From positions 1,922,001-1,986,000 of the forward strand of contig OX595997.1 in NCBI GenBank assembly GCA_951394045.1: a stretch of 64,000 bases of DNA, read 5' to 3'. Shown here one piece after another: positions 1 to 10,503 of the stretch. The notes beneath the pieces are model-generated. The model worked only from the letters and a program-made list of their open reading frames with translations, searched no databases and was not told the DNA's origin. The translations under genes were made by a program, and so were the position numbers. This stretch comes from Nitzschia sp. DOCU1. Lineage: Eukaryota; Bacillariophyta; Bacillariophyceae; Bacillariales; Bacillariaceae. The first letter of the stretch is position 1. Each line of letters begins with the position of its first letter.

Positions 1-2660
1 TGGTATCCTGACAACCGACGAAGATATAGCATTCCGGGGGATATTGGCGAGCTCCCACTACTGGCTCCCATGGGTAGTCGATACGTTTGAGGACGACCCG
101 AGAAAGCAGGTCATGTCGAACTATAAATCAATGATGGCTTTCCCTTCCCTCTGTTTAGAGCTCAATGAAACTCGCCACGTGGAAAAATCAAGCAATCTTC
201 CCGTCCTGCCGACCCAAATGAAGCCTCCGACACAGAAGCTACTATTGCCGACGACTCGGCCAAGAAAGCCGCTGCCCAGCAAATACGATATATCTTGGAC
301 GACGCCCGCGTGAGAGTCAAGAATCCTGCCTCCGCTGAAGTACTTGACCATATAATGTTTCGATTCAAAGATTTCTCGAACGACGATGGGCTGGCTAAAG
401 TCATGTTGCGTCGTCCCGGAAGGCGCGCACCTTGCGTCTGCTGCCAAATCCAAGGGAGTGGCTTTTATTCTTGCCATGTGATGCGTGGCAATCCTGATTT
501 TGATTTTATTGCGAACTGGCCGAATATGGGAGGTATTGATGGCCTGCTAGCACGTACAAAGATTCTCAGCTCGTTGATGTTAACCCGACGTCAGCGACCG
601 ACGAGAATCCAGCTGGGTAATCGTTGGAACAGAGACACGACGATGACAAGAACGAAATGGAGGAGACGCTACCATCGACCCATCTGAGCAACTGGAAACT
701 GCTTGAAAGGCTCTTGAAAAAGCTAACTACCTCCACCAGCAAGCGAACGCTCTGGCATTTCAACCCGTGTGACTTGGAGCAAAGTTCATAAAGATGTGTT
801 TCCGATTGACCCAACGGACGGTCGCTATATTTGGTTCACTATTTGCGGCTGAGCGGAGATGTTTTGTGCTGCGACGGCTGTTCCAACGTTGTGCATACAA
901 AATGTGTCGGCCTGCCCGGGATCCCTGAAGAAGATTGGTATTGCGAAACGTGTGCGCCCATTGGTAAAGAAACACCATTGGTCGCCGGCCCCCGACCTGG
1001 CAGAGGGTCCTTCGGTTGCTACCTGTGCCGAGGCTGGGACGTCGGCAGTCAAGGGCGGTTGTGACCATGAGGATACTACTAGACCTCGGATTGAAGAGAC
1101 GAAGGAAGACGATCCAGCTCCATCTGCATACACGAACTCGAATGAAGATAGAGGCGGCGTTTTGAAAATGGTGGGATTGGACGGCCACGCCTGACACCAT
1201 CAGTTACCGAGGCCGATAGAGAGGACGAGGTGTCCGATTCCAAAGAGCCTGGGGTGGCTTTTGTCACCTCAAATGTTGCGGCGTCGAACGACAATAATGT
1301 CGGTCCTATAAAACCTACTCCAGCTGCTCTCCCCCCAAAGCCCTTGATAAGCGACGACGACTTTTAAGAGAAGGCTGATGATCTCGAACATGTCCTTGAT
1401 GCACTTCACAAGCTCATCGTTTCTTCTGATCCCAACGACGAGGTGCTGCCGCGTCGAACGACAACAATGCCGGTCCTATTAAACCTACTCCAGCTGCTCT
1501 CACCCGAAAGCCCTTGATAAGCGACGACGAGTTTGAAGAGCAGGCTGACGATCTCGACCGTGTACGTGACGCCCTTCACAAGCTCATTTTTCTTCTGATC
1601 CCAACGACGAGGTGTCCGATTTGCCACATCAAATGCTGCCGCGTCGAACGACAACAATGCCGGTCCTATTAAACCTACTCCAGCTGCTCTCCCCCCAAAG
1701 CCCTTGATAAGCGACGACGAGTTTGAAGAGCAGGCTGACGATCTCGACCGTGTACGTGACGCCCTTCACAAGCTCATTTTTCTTCTGATCCCAACAAGCC
1801 CTCGTCGAACGACGCCACTTCCATCAAGAACTCCGCCAAACATTCGAGGACGCCACTTCCATCAAACTCGGAACTACCTTTTACAAGAACTTTGCCAAAC
1901 ACGGACTATCCAAGGGCAAAGTCATCCGATTGCCGACCGATGAGACCCCTGTAGTACTGTGGTGTCGAGTATGTGGATGGCGACAACGAGGACTTGCAGA
2001 CTTGCAGCATGACGAGCTTCTGGAGTTGATCCAAGCTGATGATGCCAAGGATGCGGCAGCAAAAACCGGAGATGGCAATCATCATCAAAGCAGCGGAAAG
2101 ACGATGGAGCATTCTGGACGCCGCAAGAGTGCTCCGCCCCCGCGGTTCGTGGAGCAAGCGGATCGAATCTATGACACTGGACGCCGCAAGCGAGGACCCC
2201 CGCGAAAGCCTGATTCGTTTCTGGGTGCCATCCCCCAAAACAAGCGGTTGTATTTGGAGAGCAATGGTTTGATTTCTTCTACAGCCACAGAAAACGTGGC
2301 CGGCCTCGAAAGATTGATGCGGTTGACGACGAGTTGGACGCACCTCATTTCTCTCAAGACACAAAGAAACCAGTGCGCAACGGTGCCTCGCCGTCTCCCA
2401 AGAGCCAAAAGGTTGAAACTGATCGCTCGTCGATACTACCATCGGCCAAGAATCGGCGCGGACGCCCTAAAACTTCTTTGGACAGTTCCAAGGCCTTGCC
2501 AGTAGCAGGCCGCAGCGATCGCAACACTGCCGCCTACATGGAATCTTCCAATAATCGACAAGGATAGACAAGGGCGAAGATATGCTTGTTCTTTGGCGTT
2601 GAATCTGAAAGCATGCCCTTTAACCATGTACCTCCAAGGAAAGGTAGGACCGAACATTTT
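1..2660 (+). pseudogene. PHD-finger/AT-hook protein pseudogene, copy 1
   Basis: Decayed coding DNA whose reading frame shifts several times. Around 310-480 one frame carries a conserved stretch beginning DDARVRVKNPASAEV and continuing to a Cys pair (CVCCQ). At 840-960 a PHD zinc finger is recognisable (CCDGC, HTKCVGLPGIPEEDWYC, ETC), with a frameshift between GRYIWFTICG and GDVLCCDGC. Further on are basic AT-hook-like cores: KRGPPRK near 2190, KRGRPRK near 2295 and RRGRPK near 2450. PHD fingers usually read histone H3 tails and AT-hooks bind AT-rich DNA, so the ancestor was probably a chromatin protein. Its 5' end lies outside the window; the inverted copy at 13266-16282 continues upstream. 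No continuous frame survives, so this is not a functional gene. The last 250 bases match the copy at 40515-42841, not the inverted copy. Confidence 0.75.
1320..1800 (+). repeat. Internal tandem repeat of the PHD pseudogene, three units
   Basis: The segment containing CCCTTGATAAGCGACGACGA recurs at 1341, 1511 and 1701, giving units of about 170-190 bp. The inverted copy has two such units (near 14338 and 14528) and the copy at 41.9-42.1 kb has one. The unit encodes an acidic stretch of the DDEFEEQADDLDRVRDALHKL type. Confidence 0.8.
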
Positions 2661-2784
2661 TAGCAGAATCTGGTTCTTCGCCCAATCTCTTGACGACCGC
2701 CTTGGCCATCCCCGATGAACTGTTTGTTGTTTCTGCCAGGGTATTGGTGGTAGATGTCACTTTGAAGGTTTGAGTCAATACGAT

Positions 2785-3535
2785 CAGCTTGTCGCTGTAT
2801 TCTCGGCTATGAGTTCTCAACCATTGCCTCGGCTATGAGCACATTCGGTGTTCTCCCCCATATTCATGGCCTCAATCCTTCCTTGGCAACACGCATACGT
2901 CATGTCAAACCCAGTCGAGTACCTGCTGACACCATCATTCCCTCAAAACCTTGGAATGCATCACTTTCCTCCTTTTCCTCTTCACCGCAGTCTTCCCCGC
3001 CACAGTCTTCCACTGCTTGTCTTGCCGCACTTGCAAGATTTTCCAAGTCCACACCGGCTAGTAATAAAGTCGTCCTCGAAGTTAAGTTGTCTTTCTCGTC
3101 ATCCAGGCCCGCTAACTTTTCGACCGCAAACGAGCAGCTCGCCCAAGCGTCAAGTCATCGTCGTCGAAGACATCTTGAGCCAAAACATCCGCTGCGTCCC
3201 AATCATTTGCCTTGCCACCGTCGCCTTGACTGGCATCGTCGGCCCCGCACAGCCCTACGTTCCACTCCACAGCATCCAATCATTCATCGTCCATTGGAAC
3301 GGCGTGTTCGGCTTGCCGCAGTTCTTCTTCCCGACGAGCTTGCACCTCTTCGTGGGCTATTGCTTGATCTGACTGATAGGCAGCTTCCACGACCTCTGTG
3401 TAGAGAAATGTGGGAGGTCCATTCAGTCTTTTCGTTTTCATGATGATGGTCGACCAATCTGGCGGTATACCTGGTACGGGGATCACCTCCCACCCGAGTC
3501 TCTTGTTCCAAGATCATACAAGGCGACAATCAAGC
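2785..3535 (-). pseudogene. Decayed acidic protein of unknown function, block A copy
   Basis: Minus-strand coding remnant with a partner at 43944-44690. One frame starts near 3486 (MIPVPGIPPD, then a Glu/Gln/Arg-rich helix ending EEELRQAEHAVPMDDE). It meets a stop and continues in the same frame as an Asp-rich stretch (LDAVEWNVGLCGADDASQGD). Further on, in another frame, are EDCGEEEKEEGA-type residues. I do not recognise a family. The composition suggests an acidic, partly helical protein. Both copies keep the first frame open for about 68 codons and carry the same stop, so the decay predates the duplication or the stop is a true end. Confidence 0.4.
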
Positions 3536-3740
3536 GACTAACGATTGATACACTGAATTCCCTTGGCCAAGAAGTTGCGTAAAGTAGCAACACTCGACGG
3601 CATCAGTCATCGTCGTCATTTTAGTTCCCTCAATAATGTCCAACATGTGTTCGTAGACAGATCGAATGAGTCAATCACATTGACGTCCGACTTCTGGCGG
3701 CGCCCAGACCATCGAAGGGCTATCCCGTTCTCTATGTGAA

Positions 3741-4086
3741 GACGGAAGAACGCCTTTGGTTCTCAATCGGAATACGCTAAAAGGCCCAGAACAGATTCGT
3801 AAAAATACACACTAATCAAAGATATCGCTCCGTTCGACCCGAGGTACGTTGATTAATGCCGGCTTTGGGTTGAAGGAAGGAGAACCTTTACTGACACGGT
3901 AGCTCTATTTAACGACGGAAGAACGCCTTTGGTTCTCAATCGGAATACGTGAGAAGGCCCAGAATAAATTCGTAAAAATACACACTAATCGAAGATATCG
4001 CTCCCTTCGACCCGACTACCGGTACGTTGATTAATACCGGCTTTAGGATGAAGGAAGGAGAACCTTTACTTACTTTGCAAGTTTGC
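3741..4086. repeat. 173-bp tandem duplication
   Basis: The segment starting GACGGAAGAACGCCTTTGG occurs at 3741 and again at 3914. The units stay similar through TGAAGGAAGGAGAACCTTTACT. Block B has a single unit (about 44896-45060), so the duplication arose after the A/B split, or one unit was lost in B. Confidence 0.8.
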
Positions 4087-4124
4087 TAAGCACGTACCCT
4101 TCCAGACTCTTCTTTGCATCAGTC

Positions 4125-4470
4125 ATTCGCCTTACTACTGGGAATTTTTAATCAAGAAGGTACCGGTAGATCGTCTATAACTCGCCAGGAACTTGTTATA
4201 ATGCAACCAATTCTTTGTAAATCCGACTTTCTTTAACAGTCGCCGCTACTGCCAAAATTTGCTTGGGCTAACATGGGTATTAGAGAAGTTGGTCACTTAA
4301 GCTATAACTACAGATCTATTGCCTCTAGAAAATAGCTGAAAACACTTTTAGCTGCGTGTTGCTATCGTCGCAAGGTTGGTGAAAGAATGGTTGCGATCAG
4401 ACCTGCCGTCGGCGAGATATCGAGCAATTAGTGGTGGATTGATTGGACCATCAAGTAGTAAACAAATGCT
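4125..4470. repeat. Dispersed repeat R1, copy in block A
   Basis: Starts CATTCGCCTTACTACTGGGAA and contains ATTAGAGAAGTTGGTCACTT, then GTTGGTGAAAGAATGGTTGC and GGCGAGATATCGA, ending near ATCAAGTAGTAA. Copies occur at 34117-34460 and 50479-50815, with a shorter one at 33567-33660. No coding frame is shared. It may be a short non-autonomous element or the end of a larger one. Confidence 0.7.
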
Positions 4471-4686
4471 GCTATATTTCTGCCGGAAAAAGGATTAGCA
4501 AAACTCGTTTGGAGCAACTTTTTCCCCCAGGTATAGTTAAAGATGGTTATGGAGTCAGATTTTTGATTTGGGCTGTTTCTGGCTTCTAGAACTCAAGCTA
4601 GTAGTTCTAGTAACAAAAATGAGGATGACATCAGCATTTTACTATGGCTGCAGAGTGTAGGATATGATAAGCACGTACTCTTCCAG

Positions 4687-4990
4687 TCTGCGCTCACAAA
4701 CTACAAGGAAGAAATTGCTTTGGTCCTTCTCGAAAAACTTCTGTGGTTCCTCCGTCGCAATACTGGTAACCCGAATGTGACAAGCAGTAACCAATCAAAC
4801 ATATCGTCCCTTGTCGCAGGATGACCCACAAATCCGACGAAATCAGCGTCCTCCCAAAACACGACCATGACACCATTTTGAAAGCAAACCTGTGGCAGCC
4901 CATATTGCTTTCAGGCCTTGATTCATAGCTACGTGCGTTATTCGAAACCCCCCTGAACAGACTTGAGTGAGTGGCATTGTCCAAATCCGT
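4687..4990 (-). pseudogene. Conserved ORF fragment of unknown family, block A copy
   Basis: Two frames are open on the minus strand. The frame reading QNGVMVVFWEDADFVGFVG is preferred over the longer one starting at 4984, because at two differences with the block B copy (51030-51330) it changes only synonymously (GTG/GTT for Val, AGG/CGG for Arg), while the other frame changes residues. The preferred peptide is hydrophobic and ends near 4690. There is no start codon in good context. It is probably the tail of an older gene or transposon protein. Function unknown. Confidence 0.35.
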
Positions 4991-5339
4991 GTACAGCAGT
5001 TGACCTCGCTTCGTGAAAATTACGATTTGTCGATTTCAGGACTCACCGATCGAGCCCAAAAAGAGCCCCAAAATCGACCCTTTTTTGGCTTTTCTCAACT
5101 CACAAATCGCCTAGCTAGAATGACCGGGTGGTTTCATAAACTTTGACTTATGGTAGTATTGGGGTTGTAATTGCAGGCGTCTTAGTCGGCGATAAGTCTT
5201 CGAAGATCTACGGTCAATTTGGAGCGTTTTTGGGTGAATCGCACGATGCACGGAATCAGTCTTTTGGCAGTTTCTTTGGCTGGAGCAATCTTTGAGCCTC
5301 GCGAAGCACGGATTCATTATCCTAGAATACGAGAATCGA
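4991..5339. other. Non-coding duplicated spacer
   Basis: Matches 51330-51680 in block B, including AATGACCGGGTGGTTTCAT and GTATTGGGGTTGTAATTGCA. I see no supported gene here. Confidence 0.5.
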
Positions 5340-7190
5340 AAATATCCCGTGTTTTCTCGTGTTATTCGAACTACTACCTTGGCCGTGGGAGAGTCAGCAG
5401 CCTATTCCTCTCAGCAAGATTGAAGAAGTTAGCCATCGAGGTCAGGGACGACATCTATAAGAAAGAAGCTATCATTCGAGAATAGGAAGACCGCCTTGGC
5501 AGTGGTCTTGGACTCTACAAGATCGAAGATATGAGGGAAGAACGCGACGAGGAAACCGAAGATCTCAGAGTCGCGAACGAAGCTGCTCAAGAATGGATGG
5601 CCAAAGCTGCGGAACACCACCAGCTACTTCAGGAACAGGTTGCTTGCTGCCTTGACCGAAGAGAAGGCCGCGCTTTTGGCCCAACTGCAACCATTTTTTC
5701 GTTGAATGTTAATGATGCGACTGTAAAGTTGTGGAGGGTGAATTGAAAGAGAAGGCTAGTCAACTGGAACATCTTTCGACACAGCTTTCCAGCAAAAGGG
5801 AGCCGGAATTCAATTCGCTACTGGAAGATGTTGAAGCTAGCCAGTCAATGCAAGAGAATATGGATCTTGCCAAGCAATTGGAGAAGCCCATGCTAGGGTG
5901 GCTGATCTTGAATCCAAGATGGAGAGACTTCAATGTTATTTTTTATCTTGCTTATCTTGCCCAGTCCTCTGCCCGATGCTTCTTAGCACGTCGCTACCAC
6001 AGTGACAGTGTCAGAGGAGCAACAATGATCGCGGCGTTGTGCAGCATGGCCTGTGAAGATTCAGGTTTTATGAAGAGGACGCGAACGTAGACTTGAAATG
6101 ATCAGTCTAGGCTCGCATGCGACCCCAATGCAACGAATACGACGAGGTTTCTCTCGATACATCAAATGCTCAGTTAGTTGCATTATGCGACATCGTGTTG
6201 GCTCAAAGCGCCGCTCGTAGATATTTGGCGAAGCGACGAGCAGAGAAATTGGAGTCCGCACTTCGCTTGTTACAATCCGTCGCCCGAAGACACAATGCTT
6301 GCCACCGGGTCACTGTTATCAGGAAGGAATTGGAGGAGGAGCGAAGAAGAAACGAGGCCGCGCAATTCACCCAAGCGGCCTCTCGCAGCTTGACTGTCCG
6401 GCGAAAATTTTGTTGGAAACATGCAAACGCCACGTTGATTCTTCAGTCCATGTACAGGACGCACTTTGCAAAGATTTTCTTTGAGCTTGCCCGCTTGGAT
6501 GTTACAGTGGTACAATTGTTGGCTCGGGGGGGGGGCGTGGCATGCAAAACGCCTGTGTCTTTGCAGAATGAAAGCATGTGTTCAGATTCAGTCTATGCTT
6601 GCTCGCCGGATGCTATACTAATTTTGTTGTGAGCAAGAACAGAGGGAATTTCTTGAGAATTCTGCTGCTGCTATTGTTCAAGCGACGTAGAACAGGGGCA
6701 ATCTTGTCAGATGACGGAACCTCGCTGTTTTTTGCATCGGTCATCAGCTAGCATTCAATCCTCATTCCAAAGGCAGCACCACTGCTCCGTTTGGTATCAA
6801 ATGTATGTTGTTAATGTCACAATCCTGCAGAGCCAGGTTCGACGATGGATACTGCAACAAGGAAAACTGCACCAGGCCCTTGCTTCTGTATTGGTTCTTC
6901 TTCAATCATGCAGGGCAAGATAGTTCCTCGCTACTCGAAGAGTCGTTATCTGTGCAAAGAAGCTTCTCTGGGCGAACCAGCAGAATCTTGCCTGTTTGAG
7001 TGTACAAAGGATTTTGGCGTGGCAATGCGTTGCGGAAGACCTATCCACCCATCTGGTTCTTGCGATCCAAACTAGCTACGTACCAGTACAGCATCGACAA
7101 AGCAAAGCAGCCGCCGAACCTGACAATGACCAAGTCAATTCCAACGGTCGAGTGTGGAACCGCCGTTTGATAAGAAGGGGGGAAACATGA
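5340..7190 (+). pseudogene. Coiled-coil/IQ-motif protein pseudogene, block A copy
   Basis: The 5' half encodes charged heptad-rich helices: KKLAIEVRDDIYKKEAIIRE, then after an in-frame stop EDRLGSGLGLYKIEDMREER, and later ELKEKASQLEHLSTQLSSK. The 3' half encodes several IQ-like calmodulin/light-chain binding motifs (LAQSSARCFLARR, VLAQSAARRYLAKRRAEKL, LLQSVARRHNACHRV, LILQSMYRTHFAKIF). Frames break at about 5485, 5745, 5950-6100 and after 6630. Coiled coil followed by IQ motifs suggests a motor tail or centrosome-type protein. In myosins the order is the reverse, so I do not call it a myosin. The block B copy (53020-54985) shows the same breaks, so it was already decaying before the duplication. 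Confidence 0.6.
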
Positions 7191-7574
7191 TGCCCCAAAA
7201 CGATTTGTATTAATAGTAATAGGTAAGTCTAGAACGTTTTTTTGGGAATTGGGATCATCAATGTGTGTTGTATGTAGCTAGTAACCCATCCTAGTCTAGT
7301 AGAGTAGCCATTACGATTGATAACGCAACTCAGTGCGTCGGCATCATAATCGATTGTGCTCCAAACAGTAAATATCAGCGGTAAAAGCATTCTTTTGAGA
7401 GCAATTATAGTGAAGACGTGAATGGGTTGATCGAAAGCGCGTTAAATACATTTCCTTTTCTCAAAAACTGTCACTGTGTTATTTCTAAAGGATTATGATG
7501 ATAATGACGATATTCTTTTGACGATGATCTTGTTTCACCAGCTTTGCTACTACCTAGCTAGCGAGCTAGCTAGC
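7191..7574. other. Upstream region of the block A glycosyltransferase
   Basis: No coding region supported. A near-perfect palindrome of CTAG units (CTAGCTAGC at 7554-7562, GCTAGCTAG at 7565-7573) abuts the ATG at 7575. The corresponding leader in block B lacks this palindrome. Confidence 0.5.
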
Positions 7575-9113
7575 ATGATGGCACGACGAATATTGAAAAG
7601 GAGGTCGTCGTCGTCGTCGTTGGATGTTGGAATGTTCTTTTTGCTCGCCGTCGCGGCTGTCCTCATGTTGTTGTCGTCCTCATCATTGTCATCGCCGCCG
7701 CCCTTGTCCCACTCGGCCATGACAATGACGCAGAATGACTGGAAGGTACCGACGCTGCAATTTCGGCGCTATGACGAGATTGCTGTAAGCGTTGACGCCA
7801 TGGCAGCACTAAATCCCTTTCCCTCCAACACGTCGTACAGTCGCAGCCGCACAATCGTTGACGATGATGCCCACCAGCAAACCATCTGCCAAGCAACCTG
7901 TTGCGCCAAACAGGTCTTGTACAGCATGGGACACGAAGAACGTCAGTTACTGAACACCATGGATGGTTTGGATCTGGCCGATGTGATGCTTCGGCACAAG
8001 CCCTTTCCTCCTGGCGCCAAGCACTTGGAGTTTGCAGGCGCGCTCTTTCATCCAGATTTGTTGCCGTGCGTGCAACCCGGCACGATCTTTCATTTGAACA
8101 ACAAGTTTTACATTCTAGACTTTTTCTGGAAACACGTGCGACCCAAACTCAAGGTGCCCTTTGTGCTCATTACCAGCGATTCCGATAGAGATTCGCCATT
8201 GAAATATCAACGTCAAGACTTTGGACACTACCTCAATGATACACTATTGTTGAAGTGGTACGGGACGAATCCAAAGTTTGTGCGTGATCAGGTGCAAACT
8301 AACAAGTTTGAACCCATGATGCTGGGTTTGAGCAAAAAGTATCCGCAATCCAAGTATTTGGAAGCCTATTTGGTCATGAATCGCTTTGGCAATCCTTTTG
8401 CTGCGGCTGCTGCTGCTGCTGCTACAAACAGGAAAAGGATCGGCAAGGATACTACTATCGACTTGGCACGAAATGTCTTTGTCAACTTTGGGACCAAACG
8501 AGGTGACCGATTGGTCACGCATCGGGATCTTTGTGTCGCCATTCGAAATGCTTCTTCTTTTTCTTATTATTCGTCGAGGTTCGACTTGAGGTGTAACAAG
8601 ACAGCTCGTGTCTCGCCGCATCAAATTTATCAACAAGCATCACAATTCCAGTTTGGTATAAGTCCACCTGGTCTAGGGTGGGATTGCTTTCGAACCTACG
8701 AGCTATTGTATTTGGGGGTCATTCCTGTCATTGAACTACGCCATCCACAAGGTCCTCGGCTATTTCAAGGTTTACCAGTAGTACATGTTCCAAGAACTAA
8801 ACGGAAAAAGGCATTGGCAGATAATGATGATATACTGGCTGCCATGCAAGACTTTGTGCAGCAGCAAGACAATTTGTCTGCGCCAGGATGGAATCGATTA
8901 TTCTTGGCACATTGGAGACGCAAAATTTTCAAGGATGCGGGACGACCAACGATACATCATAATGATGGCAAAGAGTATTATGTGGGATGGAAGTATGAAT
9001 TGACAAGCAGCAGTAGTGCACAACAAGAAGGATTCTATTGTGCCTTTGGAGATGCTTGTTCTCGAAGTGAACCACAAGACAAGGATGGTGGTTCGTTTTC
9101 ATTGGATGATTGA
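7575..9113 (+). CDS. Type II membrane glycosyltransferase, exostosin-like, block A copy
   Basis: 512 residues from the ATG at 7575 (MMARRILKR). The same start is conserved in the block B paralogue, so I prefer it to the longer non-ATG extension from 7476. Residues about 15-35 form a single hydrophobic anchor after a basic N-terminus, as in Golgi type II enzymes. The C-terminal half holds the motif FGISPPGLGWDCFRTYELLY followed by LGVIPVIEL, which resembles the nucleotide-sugar region of exostosin/GT47-like enzymes (SPxGxGxDCxRTxExLxxGxxPV). It should transfer a sugar to a glycoprotein or polysaccharide in the Golgi; donor and acceptor cannot be told. The two paralogues differ by substitutions and in-frame changes in Ser and Ala runs, and end in the same SFSLDD, so both are probably under selection. 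Confidence 0.8.
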   Translation: MMARRILKRRSSSSSLDVGMFFLLAVAAVLMLLSSSSLSSPPPLSHSAMTMTQNDWKVPTLQFRRYDEIAVSVDAMAALNPFPSNTSYSRSRTIVDDDAHQQTICQATCCAKQVLYSMGHEERQLLNTMDGLDLADVMLRHKPFPPGAKHLEFAGALFHPDLLPCVQPGTIFHLNNKFYILDFFWKHVRPKLKVPFVLITSDSDRDSPLKYQRQDFGHYLNDTLLLKWYGTNPKFVRDQVQTNKFEPMMLGLSKKYPQSKYLEAYLVMNRFGNPFAAAAAAAATNRKRIGKDTTIDLARNVFVNFGTKRGDRLVTHRDLCVAIRNASSFSYYSSRFDLRCNKTARVSPHQIYQQASQFQFGISPPGLGWDCFRTYELLYLGVIPVIELRHPQGPRLFQGLPVVHVPRTKRKKALADNDDILAAMQDFVQQQDNLSAPGWNRLFLAHWRRKIFKDAGRPTIHHNDGKEYYVGWKYELTSSSSAQQEGFYCAFGDACSRSEPQDKDGGSFSLDD

Positions 9114-9298
9114 AGCTTGCGCAACAAGGATAACATCTCTTCAAGACATTTCCATTCTCAAGCACAATTCATCGTTGCACTAGCTAACTGCAGAATCATG
9201 CCGGACCGGATAGGATCACCAGCAGCCGAGAGGGCATGGTACAAATCCAATATCACAGGAACGGTCTCCGGTATGGCGGGCGACGACGACGTCTTATT

Positions 9299-10300
9299 TT
9301 ATATTTCTTCGAATTCCGCTGATTGAATCTCATACCTTTCTCGATCTACAGTGGCAACATCTCTATAGAAACCCTTGTCACTTTCGGACAAGGATTTCCA
9401 ACCCATGTCAATCAATGCGTTAATTTGGTCAAAAGGCAATTTCCTGTGGACTCTTCGGTGCTTTCGCGGTAGTTTACTCTGCTTCCGCGACCATAATCTG
9501 GCCTTTCGATCTTCTTGAGACAGGCTGCTGTCCTCTTCAGCCATGAATGCAGCGCAAATGCGATATGCGGAGCAGCTGTCGATGATAGTGGTTGGCGAGG
9601 GGGATGCTGCACTGGCTGGATCTGCTGATGCCGATGGTGACTGCCGGTCGTAAAGAAGAAGCTCTTGCAATCGAGAGTTATCTAGACTCAACAACCAGGC
9701 TTGCATCTCCATGTAAAAGAAGTTCCTGAAATTGAGTGGTTTGACTGGTGGTGACACACCTTCTCCCCTTTCTGAAGCTAGCCGGCTTCTTCTTCTTTGG
9801 GAGCGCGTATTCGAGGGATCTTGAGCCAGGTAATGGTAGCATCATCGGTGATGCTAGTACTTCGGCGGCGTCTTCTTGAAACTTGCCGGCGGCCTGCGGT
9901 ACATTCCGTCTGCAATTTTGTTCTGATGCTTGCATTGTTTCCCGAACGCAAACTGAAGATTGAAACTGCTGTTGTTGGTGAGAAGGAACAAACGGGGAAC
10001 AAAACGGGTCAAAACTGAAAGTGACGATGACAAGAGTAACTCGACTGCTGAGTTAGTATCAACTCCATCTTGTGTTGGCTCTAGCAGGAATGGCGAAATG
10101 AAGGATATGGGTCGCCCCACTGCCGGGTGAAAGGGGTGGGTTGCACGATACGATGAAAGTCATCGTCTGCTGGGCCCTTTATTTCTGACTGCGGTGGGAC
10201 AATCTCCATGCTGCTGTTGGAGAAGCAACTCAGTTGGTTTTGCAATAGTACTTCCCGACCTTTTCCTTCGTATTGCCTTTGCCACCATGATCGATTCATG
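9299..10300 (-). pseudogene. HMG-box-like protein pseudogene, block A copy
   Basis: Minus-strand homologue of the intact gene at 57970-59586. The C-terminal 152 residues remain open (9757 down to 9299): an FFYMEMQAWLLSLD motif, then KHRRVHRKLPFDQINALIDM and a C-terminal HMG-box-like helix (GWKSLSESDKGFYRDVATVD, RERYE). Upstream parts are in other frames (VGRPIS-like near 10120, the MNRSWWQRQYEGKGRE start at 10299), and the middle of the protein present in block B is missing. It is convergent with the glycosyltransferase gene, as in block B. Clearly broken by frameshifts and an internal deletion. Confidence 0.7.
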
Positions 10301-10503
10301 TTCTTTAGTCTCCCTTTTTTGTTGATTTTTCAACACAAAGGGTTGCTGCTGTGCTGCTGGAGGCAAAATCAACAATTGATCTCTCTGTATTCGTCGCGCG
10401 AACTTTTGGGACTGTGCTTGAGCATGATGGCAAGCCAAGCAGCTCAATCATCCCCTTAACAAAGAGTGCAAGTCTTCACGTGCGTATTTTGGTATTGCAT
10501 TGA

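Noticed and set aside
760..1200. Long minus-strand open frames across PHD copy 1 that are identical in copy 2 (for example 146 and 102 codons)
   Set aside because: They are antisense to the recognisable PHD coding, and their identity follows from the near-identity of the DNA in the two arms, not from selection on these frames.
4694..4984. 96-codon minus-strand ORF starting MDNATHSS
   Set aside because: Differences with the block B copy change residues in this frame but are silent in the overlapping frame, so the latter is the better candidate.
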